Assembly: GCF_051297175.1 (NCBI RefSeq)
Contig: NZ_JBINNY010000001.1
Location: 4,402,001-4,466,000 of the forward strand
Reading direction: 5' to 3'
From: Dryocola sp051297175
GTDB lineage: Bacteria > Pseudomonadota > Gammaproteobacteria > Enterobacterales > Enterobacteriaceae
DNA length: 64,000 nt
In this document: one piece after another, positions 7,734-17,057 of the stretch
Layout: each line of letters begins with the position of its first letter
How positions within the stretch are numbered: position 1 is the stretch's first letter
The notes under the pieces: model-generated
Seen by the model: the letters and a program-made list of their open reading frames with translations, nothing else
What the model was told of the DNA's origin: nothing
Databases searched by the model: none
Position numbers and translations under genes: made by a program

Positions 7734-9515
7734 ATGAACTCAACTGTATCCGCGAACCTGCGCCGCCGGGCGGTAAAGGCCGCGCTGGGCGAAGCGCCCT
7801 TTGACCTGCTGCTGACCCAAGCGAACCTGATTGATATGGCGACCGGCGAAATTCGCCTGGTCGACGTCGGCGTCGTCGGCTCGCTCATCGCCAGCGTCCA
7901 CCCCTGCGGCATCCGCGCTGATGCCGCAGAAACGCACGATCTGGCGGGCGCGTATCTCAGCCCAGGGCTGATGGACACCCACGTTCACGTCGAAAGCTCC
8001 CACCTGCCCCCGGCCCGCTATGCGGAAATCGTCGTCGCCCAGGGCACCACCACGATTTTTTGGGACCCGCACGAGCTGGCGAACGTGCTGGGCGTGGCGG
8101 GCGTGCGCTATGCCGTGGAGGCAAGCCGTAATCTGCCGCTGCGCGTGATCTGCGCCGCGCCGTCGAGCGTGCCTTCCACGCCGGGGCTGGAAATGTCCGG
8201 TGCCGACTTTGCCGGTAAAGAGATGGAAACCATGCTCGCCTGGCCCGAGGTGGCGGGCGTCGCGGAAGTCATGGACATGCACGGCGTGCTGAACGGCAGC
8301 GAGCGCATGCTGGAGATCCTCAACGCCGGGCTGAACAGCGGCAAACTGATCGAAGGCCATGCGCGAGGCCTGAGCGGCGCGCAGCTGCAGGCGTATCTTG
8401 CCGCTGGCGTCACCTCGGATCACGAACTGACCTCCGGCGCCGATGCGCTGGAAAAACTCCGCGCCGGGCTGACGGTGGAAATCCGTGGCTCGCACCCGTA
8501 CCTGCTGCCGGAAATCGTCGCGGCGCTTAACGGCCTGCCGCATCTCTCTTCCCAGGTCACGGTCTGCACCGACGACGTGCCGCCGGACATTCTGCTCGAA
8601 AAAGGCGGCATTATTGCCCTGCTGAACCTGCTGATTGAACACGGCATGAAGGCCACCGACGCGCTGCGCCTGGCGACGCTTAACGCCGCCATCCGCCTGC
8701 AGCGCGGCGATCTGGGGCTGGTCGCCGCCGGGCGCACGGCGGATCTGGTGGTCTTCGACTCGCTTGAGGTACTCCAGGCGAAAGCCGTTTACGTGGCGGG
8801 TAAACGCGTCGCGCTTAACGGCAAACTGCTTGAGCCGGTCGGCGCGCCGGATGTCCTGCCGCCGCGCGATACCGTTCGCCTTAAGCCGCTGTCGGCCAGC
8901 GACTTTGTGCTGAATGTGCCGGTCAGCCACGGCACCGCGACGCTGCGCCACATCAAGGGCGCGCGCTTCACGCAGTGGAACGAAACCACCGTCGACGTGC
9001 GCGACGGCAGGGTGCAGCTCCCGGACGGCTTTAGCCTGATTTGGGTGCAGCATCGCCACGGACGCCACGAGGCCACGCCGCAGCTCGCGCTGCTGGAAGG
9101 CTGGGGCGAACTGCGCGGCGCGATTGCCACCACCTACTCCCACGACTCCCACAATCTGGTGGTGCTGGGCCGCGATCCCGCCGACATGGCGCTGGCGGCG
9201 AACGCGCTGATTGCCAGCGGCGGCGGCATGGCGCTCAGCCAGCGCGGCGAGATCCTGGCCCACGTCGCGATGCCGATTGCGGGCATGCTTTCCGATTTAC
9301 CCGCCGGGGAGCTTGCGCGGCAGTTCCGCGAGCTTCGCGAGCTGAGCAACAACGTCGCCGACTGGGAGCCGCCGTACCGCGTGTTCAAAGCGATTGAGGG
9401 CACCTGCCTCGCCTGCAACGCCGGGCCGCACCTCACCGACCTCGGCCTGACGGACGGCACCACGCGCCAGATTATCGACCCGCTCGTCGCCTGCCGGGAA
9501 ACCCCGGCGGCGTAA
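7734..9515 (+). CDS. ade: Adenine deaminase
   Basis: About 593 residues from the ATG at MNSTVSAN; an in-frame TTG at 7710 is also possible. This metal-dependent amidohydrolase converts adenine to hypoxanthine and ammonia. Metal-ligand motifs are visible: MDTHVHVESSH, WDPHELANVLG, a GHARGL segment and the C-terminal SHDSHNLVVLGR typical of adenine deaminases. It is followed 40 bp later by a purine permease. The sequence is clearly diverged from the E. coli K-12 enzyme, so it may be a paralogue; closely related purine substrates cannot be excluded. Confidence 0.9.
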   Translation: MNSTVSANLRRRAVKAALGEAPFDLLLTQANLIDMATGEIRLVDVGVVGSLIASVHPCGIRADAAETHDLAGAYLSPGLMDTHVHVESSHLPPARYAEIVVAQGTTTIFWDPHELANVLGVAGVRYAVEASRNLPLRVICAAPSSVPSTPGLEMSGADFAGKEMETMLAWPEVAGVAEVMDMHGVLNGSERMLEILNAGLNSGKLIEGHARGLSGAQLQAYLAAGVTSDHELTSGADALEKLRAGLTVEIRGSHPYLLPEIVAALNGLPHLSSQVTVCTDDVPPDILLEKGGIIALLNLLIEHGMKATDALRLATLNAAIRLQRGDLGLVAAGRTADLVVFDSLEVLQAKAVYVAGKRVALNGKLLEPVGAPDVLPPRDTVRLKPLSASDFVLNVPVSHGTATLRHIKGARFTQWNETTVDVRDGRVQLPDGFSLIWVQHRHGRHEATPQLALLEGWGELRGAIATTYSHDSHNLVVLGRDPADMALAANALIASGGGMALSQRGEILAHVAMPIAGMLSDLPAGELARQFRELRELSNNVADWEPPYRVFKAIEGTCLACNAGPHLTDLGLTDGTTRQIIDPLVACRETPAA

Positions 9516-9555
9516 CCCAACACACAACGATGAGATAGCAAAGGAGAGCCACACA

Positions 9556-10899
9556 ATGGCCGAAAACTCAGTTAGTCAGGCGGCGTCGGGCAGCTGGCTG
9601 GAGCGCCGCTTCCAGCTTCAGGCGCGGCAAAGCAGGGTAAAAACCGAATGTCTGGCGGGGATCACCGGCTTTCTTGCCGCCGCCTACCTGCTGGTGGTCA
9701 TCCCCGGCCTGCTCGCCGTGGGCGGGATGGATAAAGGCGCGGCGACCACCGGCACGATTCTGGTGTTCGTCGCGGGCACCCTGCTGATGGCGTTTTACGG
9801 CAACCTGCCGTTTATCGTCGGCCCCGGCATCGGCGGCTCGGTGCTGGTGGGCGTGACGCTTGCGGGCAGCGAAGGCATCGGCTGGCAGATTGGCCTCGGC
9901 ATCGCCTGCTGGTCGGGCATTCTCTTTTTCGCCCTGACGAGGCTTGGCCTGCGCGAGGTCGTCACCCGCTCGGTTCCGCAGTCGATCAAGCTTGGGCTAA
10001 CGGCCTCCATCGGGCTGTTCGTTGCCGTGCTCGGCTTTCGCAACGCGGGCCTGGTGCTGGCGAACGCCAAAACGAACGCGCTGATGATGGGGGATTTCAC
10101 CGCGCCCGGCGCGCTGGTGGCGCTGTGCGGGCTGTTCCTTGCCATCGCCCTTCAGGCGCGGCGCATTCCCGGCGCCATTCTGTGGGCGATTTTGTTCGCC
10201 ACGCTGGTCGGCATTCCGTTTGGCGTCACCCATCTGCCCCACGGCTTTATCGCCATGCCGCACTCCCTTGCGCCGGTGTTCGGCCACGTGGATATGATTG
10301 GCGCGCTGAATATCGCCTTCCTGCCGTACCTGTTTGTGTTTTTCGCCTCGGAGTTTTTCTCCACCATGGGCACGACGCTTGCGGTAGGCGGCGAAGCGGG
10401 CCTGCTGGATGAACACGGCAATATGCCGCACATCAACCGTCCGTTTATGGTGGATTCCATCGCCGCAGCACTCGGGCCTTGGGTGGGCATTCCGGCGGCG
10501 ACGGCGCTGATCGAATCTTCCGCCGCGGCGGAGGCCGGTGGCAAAACCGGGCTGACCGCGCTGGCGGCGGCAGTCATGTTCCTGCTGATGCTGCTGTTCA
10601 CGCCGGTGGCGCTGATGATCCCAAAAGAGGCCACCGCCCCCGCGCTGATCCTTATCGGCCTGAATATGTTCAGCGGGCTGCGCAAGGTGGATTTAGGCAA
10701 CTTCACCGACGGCCTGCCGGTATTGATGATGGTGATGATTACGCTGATTGCCAACAGCTTCGGCACCGGCATCGCGGGCGGCCTGCTGTTCTATATCATC
10801 ATTAAGGTGATTGCCGGGAAGTGGCGCGAGATCCCGGTTGGGCTATATCTGCTGGCGATCCCGCTGGTATATTACTTTGCGACGCTTGTGCGGCATTGA
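9556..10899 (+). CDS. NCS2 (AzgA-like) purine permease
   Basis: A 447-residue polytopic protein with about 12-14 hydrophobic segments, matching AzgA-type NCS2 transporters (AdeP/AdeQ/GhxP group) that bring in adenine, guanine or hypoxanthine by proton symport. Signature stretches include LPFIVGPGIGGSVLVG and FFASEFFSTMGTTLAVGGEAG. Forming an operon with ade, it most likely supplies adenine. Which substrate is preferred cannot be read from sequence. Confidence 0.88.
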   Translation: MAENSVSQAASGSWLERRFQLQARQSRVKTECLAGITGFLAAAYLLVVIPGLLAVGGMDKGAATTGTILVFVAGTLLMAFYGNLPFIVGPGIGGSVLVGVTLAGSEGIGWQIGLGIACWSGILFFALTRLGLREVVTRSVPQSIKLGLTASIGLFVAVLGFRNAGLVLANAKTNALMMGDFTAPGALVALCGLFLAIALQARRIPGAILWAILFATLVGIPFGVTHLPHGFIAMPHSLAPVFGHVDMIGALNIAFLPYLFVFFASEFFSTMGTTLAVGGEAGLLDEHGNMPHINRPFMVDSIAAALGPWVGIPAATALIESSAAAEAGGKTGLTALAAAVMFLLMLLFTPVALMIPKEATAPALILIGLNMFSGLRKVDLGNFTDGLPVLMMVMITLIANSFGTGIAGGLLFYIIIKVIAGKWREIPVGLYLLAIPLVYYFATLVRH

Positions 10900-10910
10900 G
10901 TAGCAGGACG

Positions 10911-10930
10911 CCCTCTCTTCCACGAGAGGG
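10911..10930. repeat. Small inverted repeat after the permease gene
   Basis: CCCTCT and AGAGGG arms enclose eight bases. No T-run follows on the plus strand, so terminator function is doubtful. Similar CCCTCTC-rich elements occur at 11463-11540. Confidence 0.4.
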
Positions 10931-10976
10931 AGAGTCTGATGCCCGTGTATGAGTATGGAAAGAGAGGAAAAAAAAC

Positions 10977-11339
10977 ATGTATAAAATTCTCGTGACGGCG
11001 GGCATTTTTCTTTTAACGGGCTGTGTCGTCGCTGATATGGATTCAACTAACTATGCCTATTTCCCCTATGTGCAAACATTCCAGAAACCGGCAACCCTCG
11101 GACATACTGATGTTGAACAGCGTAGACAGGATCTTTACGCCTGCGGTGTAGACAGGAAATACCCGCTTGGCTCAAATGACGAGACCTGGCGAAGAAATAC
11201 TGTCGTCAAGGGAGAGTCTGACACTCAGTTCGATGCGCGTGTATCAGGTGTTGAAAGCTGTATGAAGGATAAAGGATACGTCGTGCTCGATTGGGCTCAA
11301 TGCGGCCCTCTTAAAAAACCGACTGGCCGGTGTAATTAA
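10977..11339 (+). CDS. Small putative lipoprotein
   Basis: A 120-residue protein with a lipoprotein signal (hydrophobic helix then lipobox LLTGC, Cys16) and a mature part with paired cysteines (YACGVD, ESCMKD, AQCGPL and final RCN). An AGAGAGG-type ribosome-binding site precedes the ATG. Similar small lipoproteins of unknown function are common in enterobacteria; I do not recognise a named family. Confidence 0.7.
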   Translation: MYKILVTAGIFLLTGCVVADMDSTNYAYFPYVQTFQKPATLGHTDVEQRRQDLYACGVDRKYPLGSNDETWRRNTVVKGESDTQFDARVSGVESCMKDKGYVVLDWAQCGPLKKPTGRCN

Positions 11340-11394
11340 ACTATTCAGGCATAAAGTCCCCCTTTCTATCGGTGGCTCCCTCCGCCCACATGTC

Positions 11395-11540
11395 ATTAGG
11401 GATGCTGGATGGCGCTGACGCTTATCCAACTTACATAATGCTGGAGCGCCATTAAGGAACATAATGCCCTCACCCCGGCCCTCTCCCCCAGGAGAGGGAG
11501 AAAACCGAACGATCCCCTCTCTTGGGGGAGAGAGGGGGAA
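11395..11540. repeat. REP-like remnant and CCCTCTC-rich intergenic palindromes
   Basis: A degraded REP core (GGATGGCGCTGACGCTTATCC) lies near 11407-11427. A long GC-rich dyad follows, with CCCTCTCCC/GGGAG arms near 11471-11500 and CCCCTCTC/GAGAGGGG near 11515-11538. It lies between the lipoprotein and the amidohydrolase gene. Confidence 0.6.
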
Positions 11541-11543
11541 AAG

Positions 11544-12710
11544 CTACCGTAAAAATGCCTCCGTCAGCTTCACCCAATAGGTCGCACCGGTGGAAATGCA
11601 CGCATCGTTAAACTGGTAGAGCGGGTGATGCACCGAATAGTCGTCTTTGCCCGTCGCGGTGCCCAGCCACAGGTAGCAGCCCGGCACTTCTTCGAGCATG
11701 AACGAGAAGTCTTCGCTGCCCATCATGCTTTTTACCTGCTGCGGGTCGGCTACCCTGTCCGCGCCGAACGCGTCGCGGGCGACCTGGAGCGCAAATTCCG
11801 TCTGCGCCGCATCGTTGATCGTCACCGGATAGCCGAAATCCACGTCTATCGTCGCCTTCACGCCGAAGCTTTCCGCCTGCGCGTGGACCAGCGTCTGCAC
11901 GCGCTGCTTCACCGCTTCGCGCACCTCCGCCTTAAAGGTTCGCATGTTCAGCTTCAGCACCGCGCTGTGCGGGATGATGTTGTGGATGCTGCCGCTTTGC
12001 AGGCTGCCCACCGTTACCACCGCCGAATCCTGCGGATCGACGTTGCGCGACACGATAGTTTGCAGCGCCATGACGATCGCCGCCCCGGCGACGGTGGGAT
12101 CGATACAGTGCTCCGGCATCGATCCGTGGCCGCCCTTGCCTTCAAGGGTGATGGTCATGCTGTCCGACGAGGCCATCAGCGCGCCGGGCTTGGTGACGAT
12201 CTGCCCGGCGGGGATCAACGGGAAGTTATGCAGGCCGAACACGGCGTCGCACGGGAAAAGCGTAAACAGGCCATCGTCGATCATGCGTTTCGCCCCGCCG
12301 ATCTTCTCCTCGGACGGCTGGAAGATCAGGTGCAGCGTGCCGCTAAACGGGCGATGCAGGGCCAGATAGCGCGCCGCCGACAGCAGAATAGCGCAGTGCC
12401 CGTCGTGGCCGCAGGCGTGCATTTTGCCATCGACCTTGCTCGCCCACGGCAGGCCGGTCTGCTCCTGCATCGGCAGCGCGTCCATATCGGCGCGAATGCC
12501 CAGACGTTTGCCGCCGCTGCCCACCTTCAGCGTGCCGACCACGCCGGTTCCGCCGAGGCCGCGATGCACCTCGTAGCCCCACTGCGTCAGCAGCTCGGCG
12601 ATGCGGTCGCTGGTGCGGAACTCTTCAAATCCCAGCTCGGGATGCTGGTGGAAGTCGCGGCGGATGGCGATCATCTCTTCTTCGTGGTCGAGGATCTCTT
12701 TAATCAGCAT
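11544..12710 (-). CDS. M20 family metallo-amidohydrolase (hippurate hydrolase / AbgA-like)
   Basis: A 388-residue cytoplasmic di-metal hydrolase of the M20D type, which cleaves N-acyl amino acids, IAA conjugates or p-aminobenzoyl-glutamate. Motifs: RRDFHQHPELGFEE, LGIRADMDALPM, KMHACGHDGHCA (metal His/Asp), FQPSEEKIGGAK (catalytic Glu pair) and the C-terminal MGSEDFSFM. It is directly downstream of an MHS transporter on the same strand (20 bp gap) with a divergent LysR regulator, suggesting uptake followed by hydrolysis of an amide-linked compound. The substrate is not readable from sequence. Confidence 0.88.
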   Translation of the reverse strand: MLIKEILDHEEEMIAIRRDFHQHPELGFEEFRTSDRIAELLTQWGYEVHRGLGGTGVVGTLKVGSGGKRLGIRADMDALPMQEQTGLPWASKVDGKMHACGHDGHCAILLSAARYLALHRPFSGTLHLIFQPSEEKIGGAKRMIDDGLFTLFPCDAVFGLHNFPLIPAGQIVTKPGALMASSDSMTITLEGKGGHGSMPEHCIDPTVAGAAIVMALQTIVSRNVDPQDSAVVTVGSLQSGSIHNIIPHSAVLKLNMRTFKAEVREAVKQRVQTLVHAQAESFGVKATIDVDFGYPVTINDAAQTEFALQVARDAFGADRVADPQQVKSMMGSEDFSFMLEEVPGCYLWLGTATGKDDYSVHHPLYQFNDACISTGATYWVKLTEAFLR

Positions 12711-12730
12711 AGGGTTTCCTTTTCGTGTTC

Positions 12731-14071
12731 TTAGTCTTCAGAGGAGGCGTTGGCGCGCTCGCGCCAGGCGATCAGCGCGGCCAGCGATACTGCCGAACAA
12801 AACATCAGATACCAGGCCGGGGCCATCGGCTGGTTGGTCACCTTCAGCAGCCAGGTGACGTTAAACTGGGCAAAGCCGCCGAACAGCGTAACGCCCACCG
12901 CATAAACCAGAGCCATACCGGAGGCGCGAACCGCTTTCGGGAAGGCTTCGAGGATCAGCAGGAAGAAGGCGACCGCGCTGACGTTCGCCAGAACCTGATC
13001 GACGGCAATCAGCGCAATCGTCACGCCCAGCGGCACGCCGTAAAGAATAGTGGCGAAGATCGGCCAGATCAGCACGAAGGATCCGATCGCGCAGGCGAGC
13101 AGGATCGGCCTGCGCTTTGGCAGGCGGTCGGCCAGCCTGCCGCCGAAAAACGGGATCAGCAGCGTGAGCAGGGCGGCGGTCAGGCTCACCCAGTAGGAGG
13201 TGCTGGCGGGCATGTGCAGCGTGTTGACCATATAGGCAGGCATGTAATAGATGATGATGTAAAAGGTGGTGGTGCTTTTCATCACCAGCAGGATGCCGAG
13301 CAGCAGCGCGCGGCGATGCTCGCGCCAGAGCGTCAGCGCGGGGCTGGCGCAGGCGGTGGCGGGCGTCGCGCTGTGGGTTTCCGGCAGCTGGCGGCGAATG
13401 TAGAGGCCAATCGGCATAATCGCCAGGCCGAGGATAAACGGCACGCGCCAGCCCCAGGCATACAGCTCCTGTTCGGTAAGGAAGTGGCTCAGCCCCGCGC
13501 CCATCGCCGCCCCCAGCAGCGCCGCCCCGCCCTGGCTCGTCATCTGCCAGCTCACGCGCACGCCGCGCCGTGAAGTGCCTCCGGCCTCCATCAGCCAGGT
13601 GGTGGCCGCACCGACCTCCCCACCGGCGGAAAAGCCCTGCAGCAGGCGGCCCGCAATCAGCACTATCGGGGCGAGGATGCCCGCCTGGGCGTAGGTGGGC
13701 GCGAAGGCCACCATCATTACGCCTAGCGACATGAGGCTCAGGATCAGCGTCATCGCCGCCTTGCGCCCGTGGCGGTCGGCGTAGTTGCCCAACACCAGGC
13801 TGCCCAGCGGGCGCATCACAAAGCCGACGCCGAAGGTCGCCACCGCCAGCAGCAGCGAGGTGTAGTCGTTGCTGGCCGGGAAGAACAGGTGGCCGATGAT
13901 CACCGAAAAGAAGCTGTATACGGCAAAATCGTAGATTTCGAGGCCGTTGCCGAGGGTAACGGCAATCAGGGATTTAACGCTGGTACGATCCGCTTCAGGT
14001 ACAGCAAGAGGAAGCGAGGCCGTGAGTTCGGCTTGCGCCGGGGCATAGCTGGCAGTCGGTTTCATGCTCAC
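12731..14071 (-). CDS. MFS transporter, metabolite:H+ symporter (MHS) type
   Basis: A 446-residue protein with 12 predicted membrane helices. The conserved loop NYADRHGRKAAM follows helix 2 and RLLQGFSAGGEVGAATTWLMEA is characteristic of the MHS subfamily (citrate, ketoglutarate and shikimate importers). It is the first gene of a two-gene unit with the M20 amidohydrolase, so it probably imports that enzyme's substrate, likely a carboxylate or N-acyl amino acid. Confidence 0.85.
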   Translation of the reverse strand: MSMKPTASYAPAQAELTASLPLAVPEADRTSVKSLIAVTLGNGLEIYDFAVYSFFSVIIGHLFFPASNDYTSLLLAVATFGVGFVMRPLGSLVLGNYADRHGRKAAMTLILSLMSLGVMMVAFAPTYAQAGILAPIVLIAGRLLQGFSAGGEVGAATTWLMEAGGTSRRGVRVSWQMTSQGGAALLGAAMGAGLSHFLTEQELYAWGWRVPFILGLAIMPIGLYIRRQLPETHSATPATACASPALTLWREHRRALLLGILLVMKSTTTFYIIIYYMPAYMVNTLHMPASTSYWVSLTAALLTLLIPFFGGRLADRLPKRRPILLACAIGSFVLIWPIFATILYGVPLGVTIALIAVDQVLANVSAVAFFLLILEAFPKAVRASGMALVYAVGVTLFGGFAQFNVTWLLKVTNQPMAPAWYLMFCSAVSLAALIAWRERANASSED

Positions 14072-14221
14072 TTCCTTTTATGTTACACAGATGTGAATAT
14101 TGAGCGATATATTCACTATTTGCATAAAAAAAGAACATCGCAATCATAAAAATTCGTTATGCCTTTGGTTATCAAATTTGTATTGTAAGAGAGCAAAATT
14201 TGCACCACGACGGTGACTCAC

Positions 14222-14240
14222 GCGGCGAGCCAAAATGAAA
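14222..14240. repeat. 19-bp direct repeat, copy 1
   Basis: CGGCGAGCCAAAATGAAAA spans the ribosome-binding site and start of the LysR gene. An identical 19-mer lies just after fimZ at 18294-18312. The two copies bracket the LysR gene and the fim regulator genes. Confidence 0.8.
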
Positions 14241-15170
14241 ATCAAATTAAATCAATTAGATATTTTGTTAGAGGTTGCCGCTCAGGGCAGCATCGGTAAA
14301 GCCGCGAAGGCGCTAAACCTGACCCAGCCGGCCATTTCGAAAACCATTCAGGAGATGGAGGCGGAAATCGGCATGCCGATTCTGCAACGCTCGTCACGCG
14401 GCGTGACCTTAAACGAGTATGGCCAGGTGCTGCTGCGCCACGCGCGCGATATCGACCGCTCGCTGCACCAGGCGCGTGACGAAATCGACCACCTGCTCGG
14501 CAAGGCCATGCGCCAGCTGCGCGTCGGCTTTACCGCCGCCGCCTCGTATGGGCCATTCACACAGACAATGATTCAGTACCAGGCGCGCTTCCCCGGCGTG
14601 AAGCTGGTTGCGATGGAAGGCCGCCCGCAGCAAATGCGCGACGCCCTCGAAAACCAGCGGCTGGATTTGGCGGTGATTACCGCCGCCAGCGGCACCAGCC
14701 TGTCGGGGATGTATTACGAGGTGCTGTATGCGCTCAGCAACACGGTCATTGCCGGGGAGCGGCACCCGATCACGCACACCACAACGCTGAAAAACCTGAT
14801 GAGCTACCCGTGGCTCGACTGGGATGAACCGGGCGAGCATTCGATTCTGACGCAGGTTTTTCGCCGCTATAACCTGCCGCTGCCGGAAAATATCGTCCAC
14901 TGTTCGTCGCCGTGGATCATGGCGCGCATGATGGAACAGGCGGATATGGTCAGCCTGTGGACCTCGGTGCGCCTGCGTTTTCCGGGCTATAACGTCAACC
15001 TGCGCCCGCTCGCGCTGCGCGAAGTGCTGCCCGCCACCAGCATTGGCATTTTGTGCCCTAATATTGGCCGCCTCTCCACCGCCGGGCACGCCTTTATGGA
15101 AATGCTAAGGATAAATTCACGCGACTGGCTACAGGATAGCGATGCCCTGGAAATGGTGGTGCGAGGTTAA
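14235..15170 (+). CDS. LysR-family regulator divergent from the MHS transporter operon
   Basis: A 311-residue LysR regulator. The winged helix AAKALNLTQPAISKTIQEMEAEIG is at residues ~22-46, followed by an effector-binding domain. The 163-bp AT-rich gap to the divergent transporter gene is the probable shared operator. The layout (LysR, transporter, M20 hydrolase) parallels abgR-abgABT, but the transporter family differs and the sequence is not clearly AbgR. Target inferred from position. Confidence 0.85.
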   Translation: MKIKLNQLDILLEVAAQGSIGKAAKALNLTQPAISKTIQEMEAEIGMPILQRSSRGVTLNEYGQVLLRHARDIDRSLHQARDEIDHLLGKAMRQLRVGFTAAASYGPFTQTMIQYQARFPGVKLVAMEGRPQQMRDALENQRLDLAVITAASGTSLSGMYYEVLYALSNTVIAGERHPITHTTTLKNLMSYPWLDWDEPGEHSILTQVFRRYNLPLPENIVHCSSPWIMARMMEQADMVSLWTSVRLRFPGYNVNLRPLALREVLPATSIGILCPNIGRLSTAGHAFMEMLRINSRDWLQDSDALEMVVRG

Positions 15171-15344
15171 TAATTTTAATAAAAATAAGACCGCAAATAA
15201 CAATTTCGATCTATTTTTGAGCAGCCAGGAAAGCACCTGGCGATAAGTCATCCGCGACGAGTTATGAATTAAGTCGGCAGATATTCATTAGCCGAAGGAT
15301 TTTTACTATGCTCTTTTTACGGTTTATTTTACAAAGAGGGTTTT

Positions 15345-15947
15345 ATGCTTACTGTTGCCATCAGGGAAAGAAACAGCCATTTCGCTCACGGGTTAAAAAT
15401 TATTGTTGAGCGGATATGCAATCGCCGCCATGAGGCCTTCCATTTTTTAGCACCAGAGCATCACGACGTCGCTGATATGGTATTTATTTGTCTTGAAGAT
15501 AACTGGGTAAGCGCCGACTGTTATAAAATCCCTCAAACCACAAAAGCCCAGCGCGTTATTCTTATCTGCCGCAGGCATGAACACGAAAAGCTGATGTTTC
15601 GCCCCTGCCTGTATATGCTGCCGGTCATTTATCGGGAGGATGAAGTCGAAGAGGTCACCCGTAAAATCGCCCATTGGTCCGAGCCAGCCCGACGCGGCAA
15701 GAACACCCGCGCCGTGCCAACAAGTGTCTGTAAGTATTGTACAACCCGCCATTTTTCGGTCACCGAACGCGAGCTGTTAAAACACATCGCCTGCGGCCAT
15801 ACGCTTTCCGACGCCGCCCACCTGATGAACATTGACGAAGACATGGCACGCGAGCACCGGCAGGCGATCATGAAAAAACTCAGCATCAATAATCAGCACG
15901 GCTTAATAAGATTTATAAGAGTTAATCTGCTTTTTTTACTTGAATAA
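15345..15947 (+). CDS. fimW: FimW-like LuxR-type regulator
   Basis: A 200-residue protein with a divergent receiver-like N-terminus and a C-terminal LuxR-type helix-turn-helix (FSVTERELLKHIACGHTLSDAAHLMN...MKKLSINNQHGLIRFI). The size matches Salmonella FimW (198 residues), a repressor of type 1 fimbriae. It lies on the same side of a Salmonella-like fim cluster, followed by FimY-like and FimZ genes. The symbol is given from context and length; identity to FimW was not tested. Confidence 0.6.
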   Translation: MLTVAIRERNSHFAHGLKIIVERICNRRHEAFHFLAPEHHDVADMVFICLEDNWVSADCYKIPQTTKAQRVILICRRHEHEKLMFRPCLYMLPVIYREDEVEEVTRKIAHWSEPARRGKNTRAVPTSVCKYCTTRHFSVTERELLKHIACGHTLSDAAHLMNIDEDMAREHRQAIMKKLSINNQHGLIRFIRVNLLFLLE

Positions 15948-16107
15948 CTTCGCTACCACCGCCATTCCCGAACGACACCGCCATTTCTTATTTAAGAAGT
16001 TACGCCTTTTATATAATATCAACTATTAAGAAATTTCTTTAGCCAGCTTAAGCCGCGCCCAATATCCAGTTTCAGCCTTCGCTGCCAGAATAACCTGACA
16101 CCGACAT

Positions 16108-16140
16108 AATCAGAAACTGTGTTCCATTCAGTTTCTGATT
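16108..16140. promoter_or_regulatory. Perfect 12-bp inverted repeat between fimW-like and fimY-like genes
   Basis: AATCAGAAACTG and CAGTTTCTGATT face each other across nine bases. No U-tract follows on either strand, so it is less likely a simple terminator than an operator or RNA structure. It lies 90 bp before the fimY-like start. Confidence 0.6.
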
Positions 16141-16229
16141 AATCTCTCGCTATCATTACGCCGCCTGTCCTACGACATTCACCGTTAGCGAAAAAATGAT
16201 GAAGACTTTTCATGTAACCGCTCCACTCT

Positions 16230-17057
16230 TTGACATACTGGCAATGGACAGGCAGCAATTTTTTATCCGCAAAGAGATACCTGACCGGTCAACCAGTGAG
16301 TGAGCATTTGCATTTAGCCGCGCGAAAAAAAAGGCCTCGGCGAATCAAGCACGATGGCCCCGTCTATCCGTGTGGCCTGGCGATTCCGACGATTTTTGAC
16401 CGTCTGGAGGTTTTGCAACAGCAGATCCGCGCGGTCCGCCCGCAAAAGCCGGTGGAGATGCTGCTGGTCACCAACGACAGGTATCTTTCGCTGGCGCTCA
16501 CCCAGTACCTTTTTAAGCGCACAAGAACGCTCATCTGCTCGACGCTGGAAGAGGTCGAGAGCTACTTTGAGCAGACGCCGCTTCCGCACGTGGTGATCGA
16601 TCTTGATTGCATCGCCATCCCGATTATTCACGTGCTGGATACGATACGCGCATGGCACCGGGTGCGCCCCGACATAGCCTTTACCCTGCTTACCGCAAGC
16701 CGCAGCCCGGAGGCCTCATGCTTTATCGTCGCCGCGGCGACCTGCCGGGTCCTCGAACGGCGTCTTGAAATCGGGATTCTGTCATTTTTATTGATGCAAC
16801 CACCTTGTTCCCCGTCACCGGCTCAGGCTAACTATACGCGGCAAAATGACGCCCTTTCCGCGCGGGAGTGGAACATTCTTATGGAGGTGGCAAAGGGCCA
16901 TACGCTGAAGTCCATCGCCCAGTCATTAAAGAAGCCGTATCACTACGTGGTTTATACCCTAGGGCGGCTGTCGGCGAGGATTGGACTAAGCAGCAGGAAG
17001 GCGTTGATACATTTGTTACATGAATTATCTGTCACCTCCTCCGAGCGTAATAGCTAA
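16230..17057 (+). CDS. fimY: FimY-like LuxR-type regulator
   Basis: A 275-residue protein (possibly starting at a later in-frame GTG near 16296) with an N-terminal receiver-like fold lacking a clear phosphorylation site and a C-terminal LuxR-type helix-turn-helix (LSAREWNILMEVAKGHTLKSIAQSLKKPYHYVVYTLGRLSARIG). Its place between fimW-like and fimZ matches Salmonella fimY, a coactivator of fimA. Symbol based on synteny and domain layout. Confidence 0.6.
   Translation: MTYWQWTGSNFLSAKRYLTGQPVSEHLHLAARKKRPRRIKHDGPVYPCGLAIPTIFDRLEVLQQQIRAVRPQKPVEMLLVTNDRYLSLALTQYLFKRTRTLICSTLEEVESYFEQTPLPHVVIDLDCIAIPIIHVLDTIRAWHRVRPDIAFTLLTASRSPEASCFIVAAATCRVLERRLEIGILSFLLMQPPCSPSPAQANYTRQNDALSAREWNILMEVAKGHTLKSIAQSLKKPYHYVVYTLGRLSARIGLSSRKALIHLLHELSVTSSERNS

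Noticed and set aside
7740..9263. 507-codon minus-strand open frame opposite the adenine deaminase gene
   Set aside because: Its translation is rich in Arg, His, Gln and Ala with no domain, as expected for the antisense frame of a GC-rich gene; ade on the plus strand has full catalytic motifs.
11625..12734. 369-codon plus-strand frame opposite the M20 amidohydrolase
   Set aside because: Arg/His-rich antisense translation without family signature.
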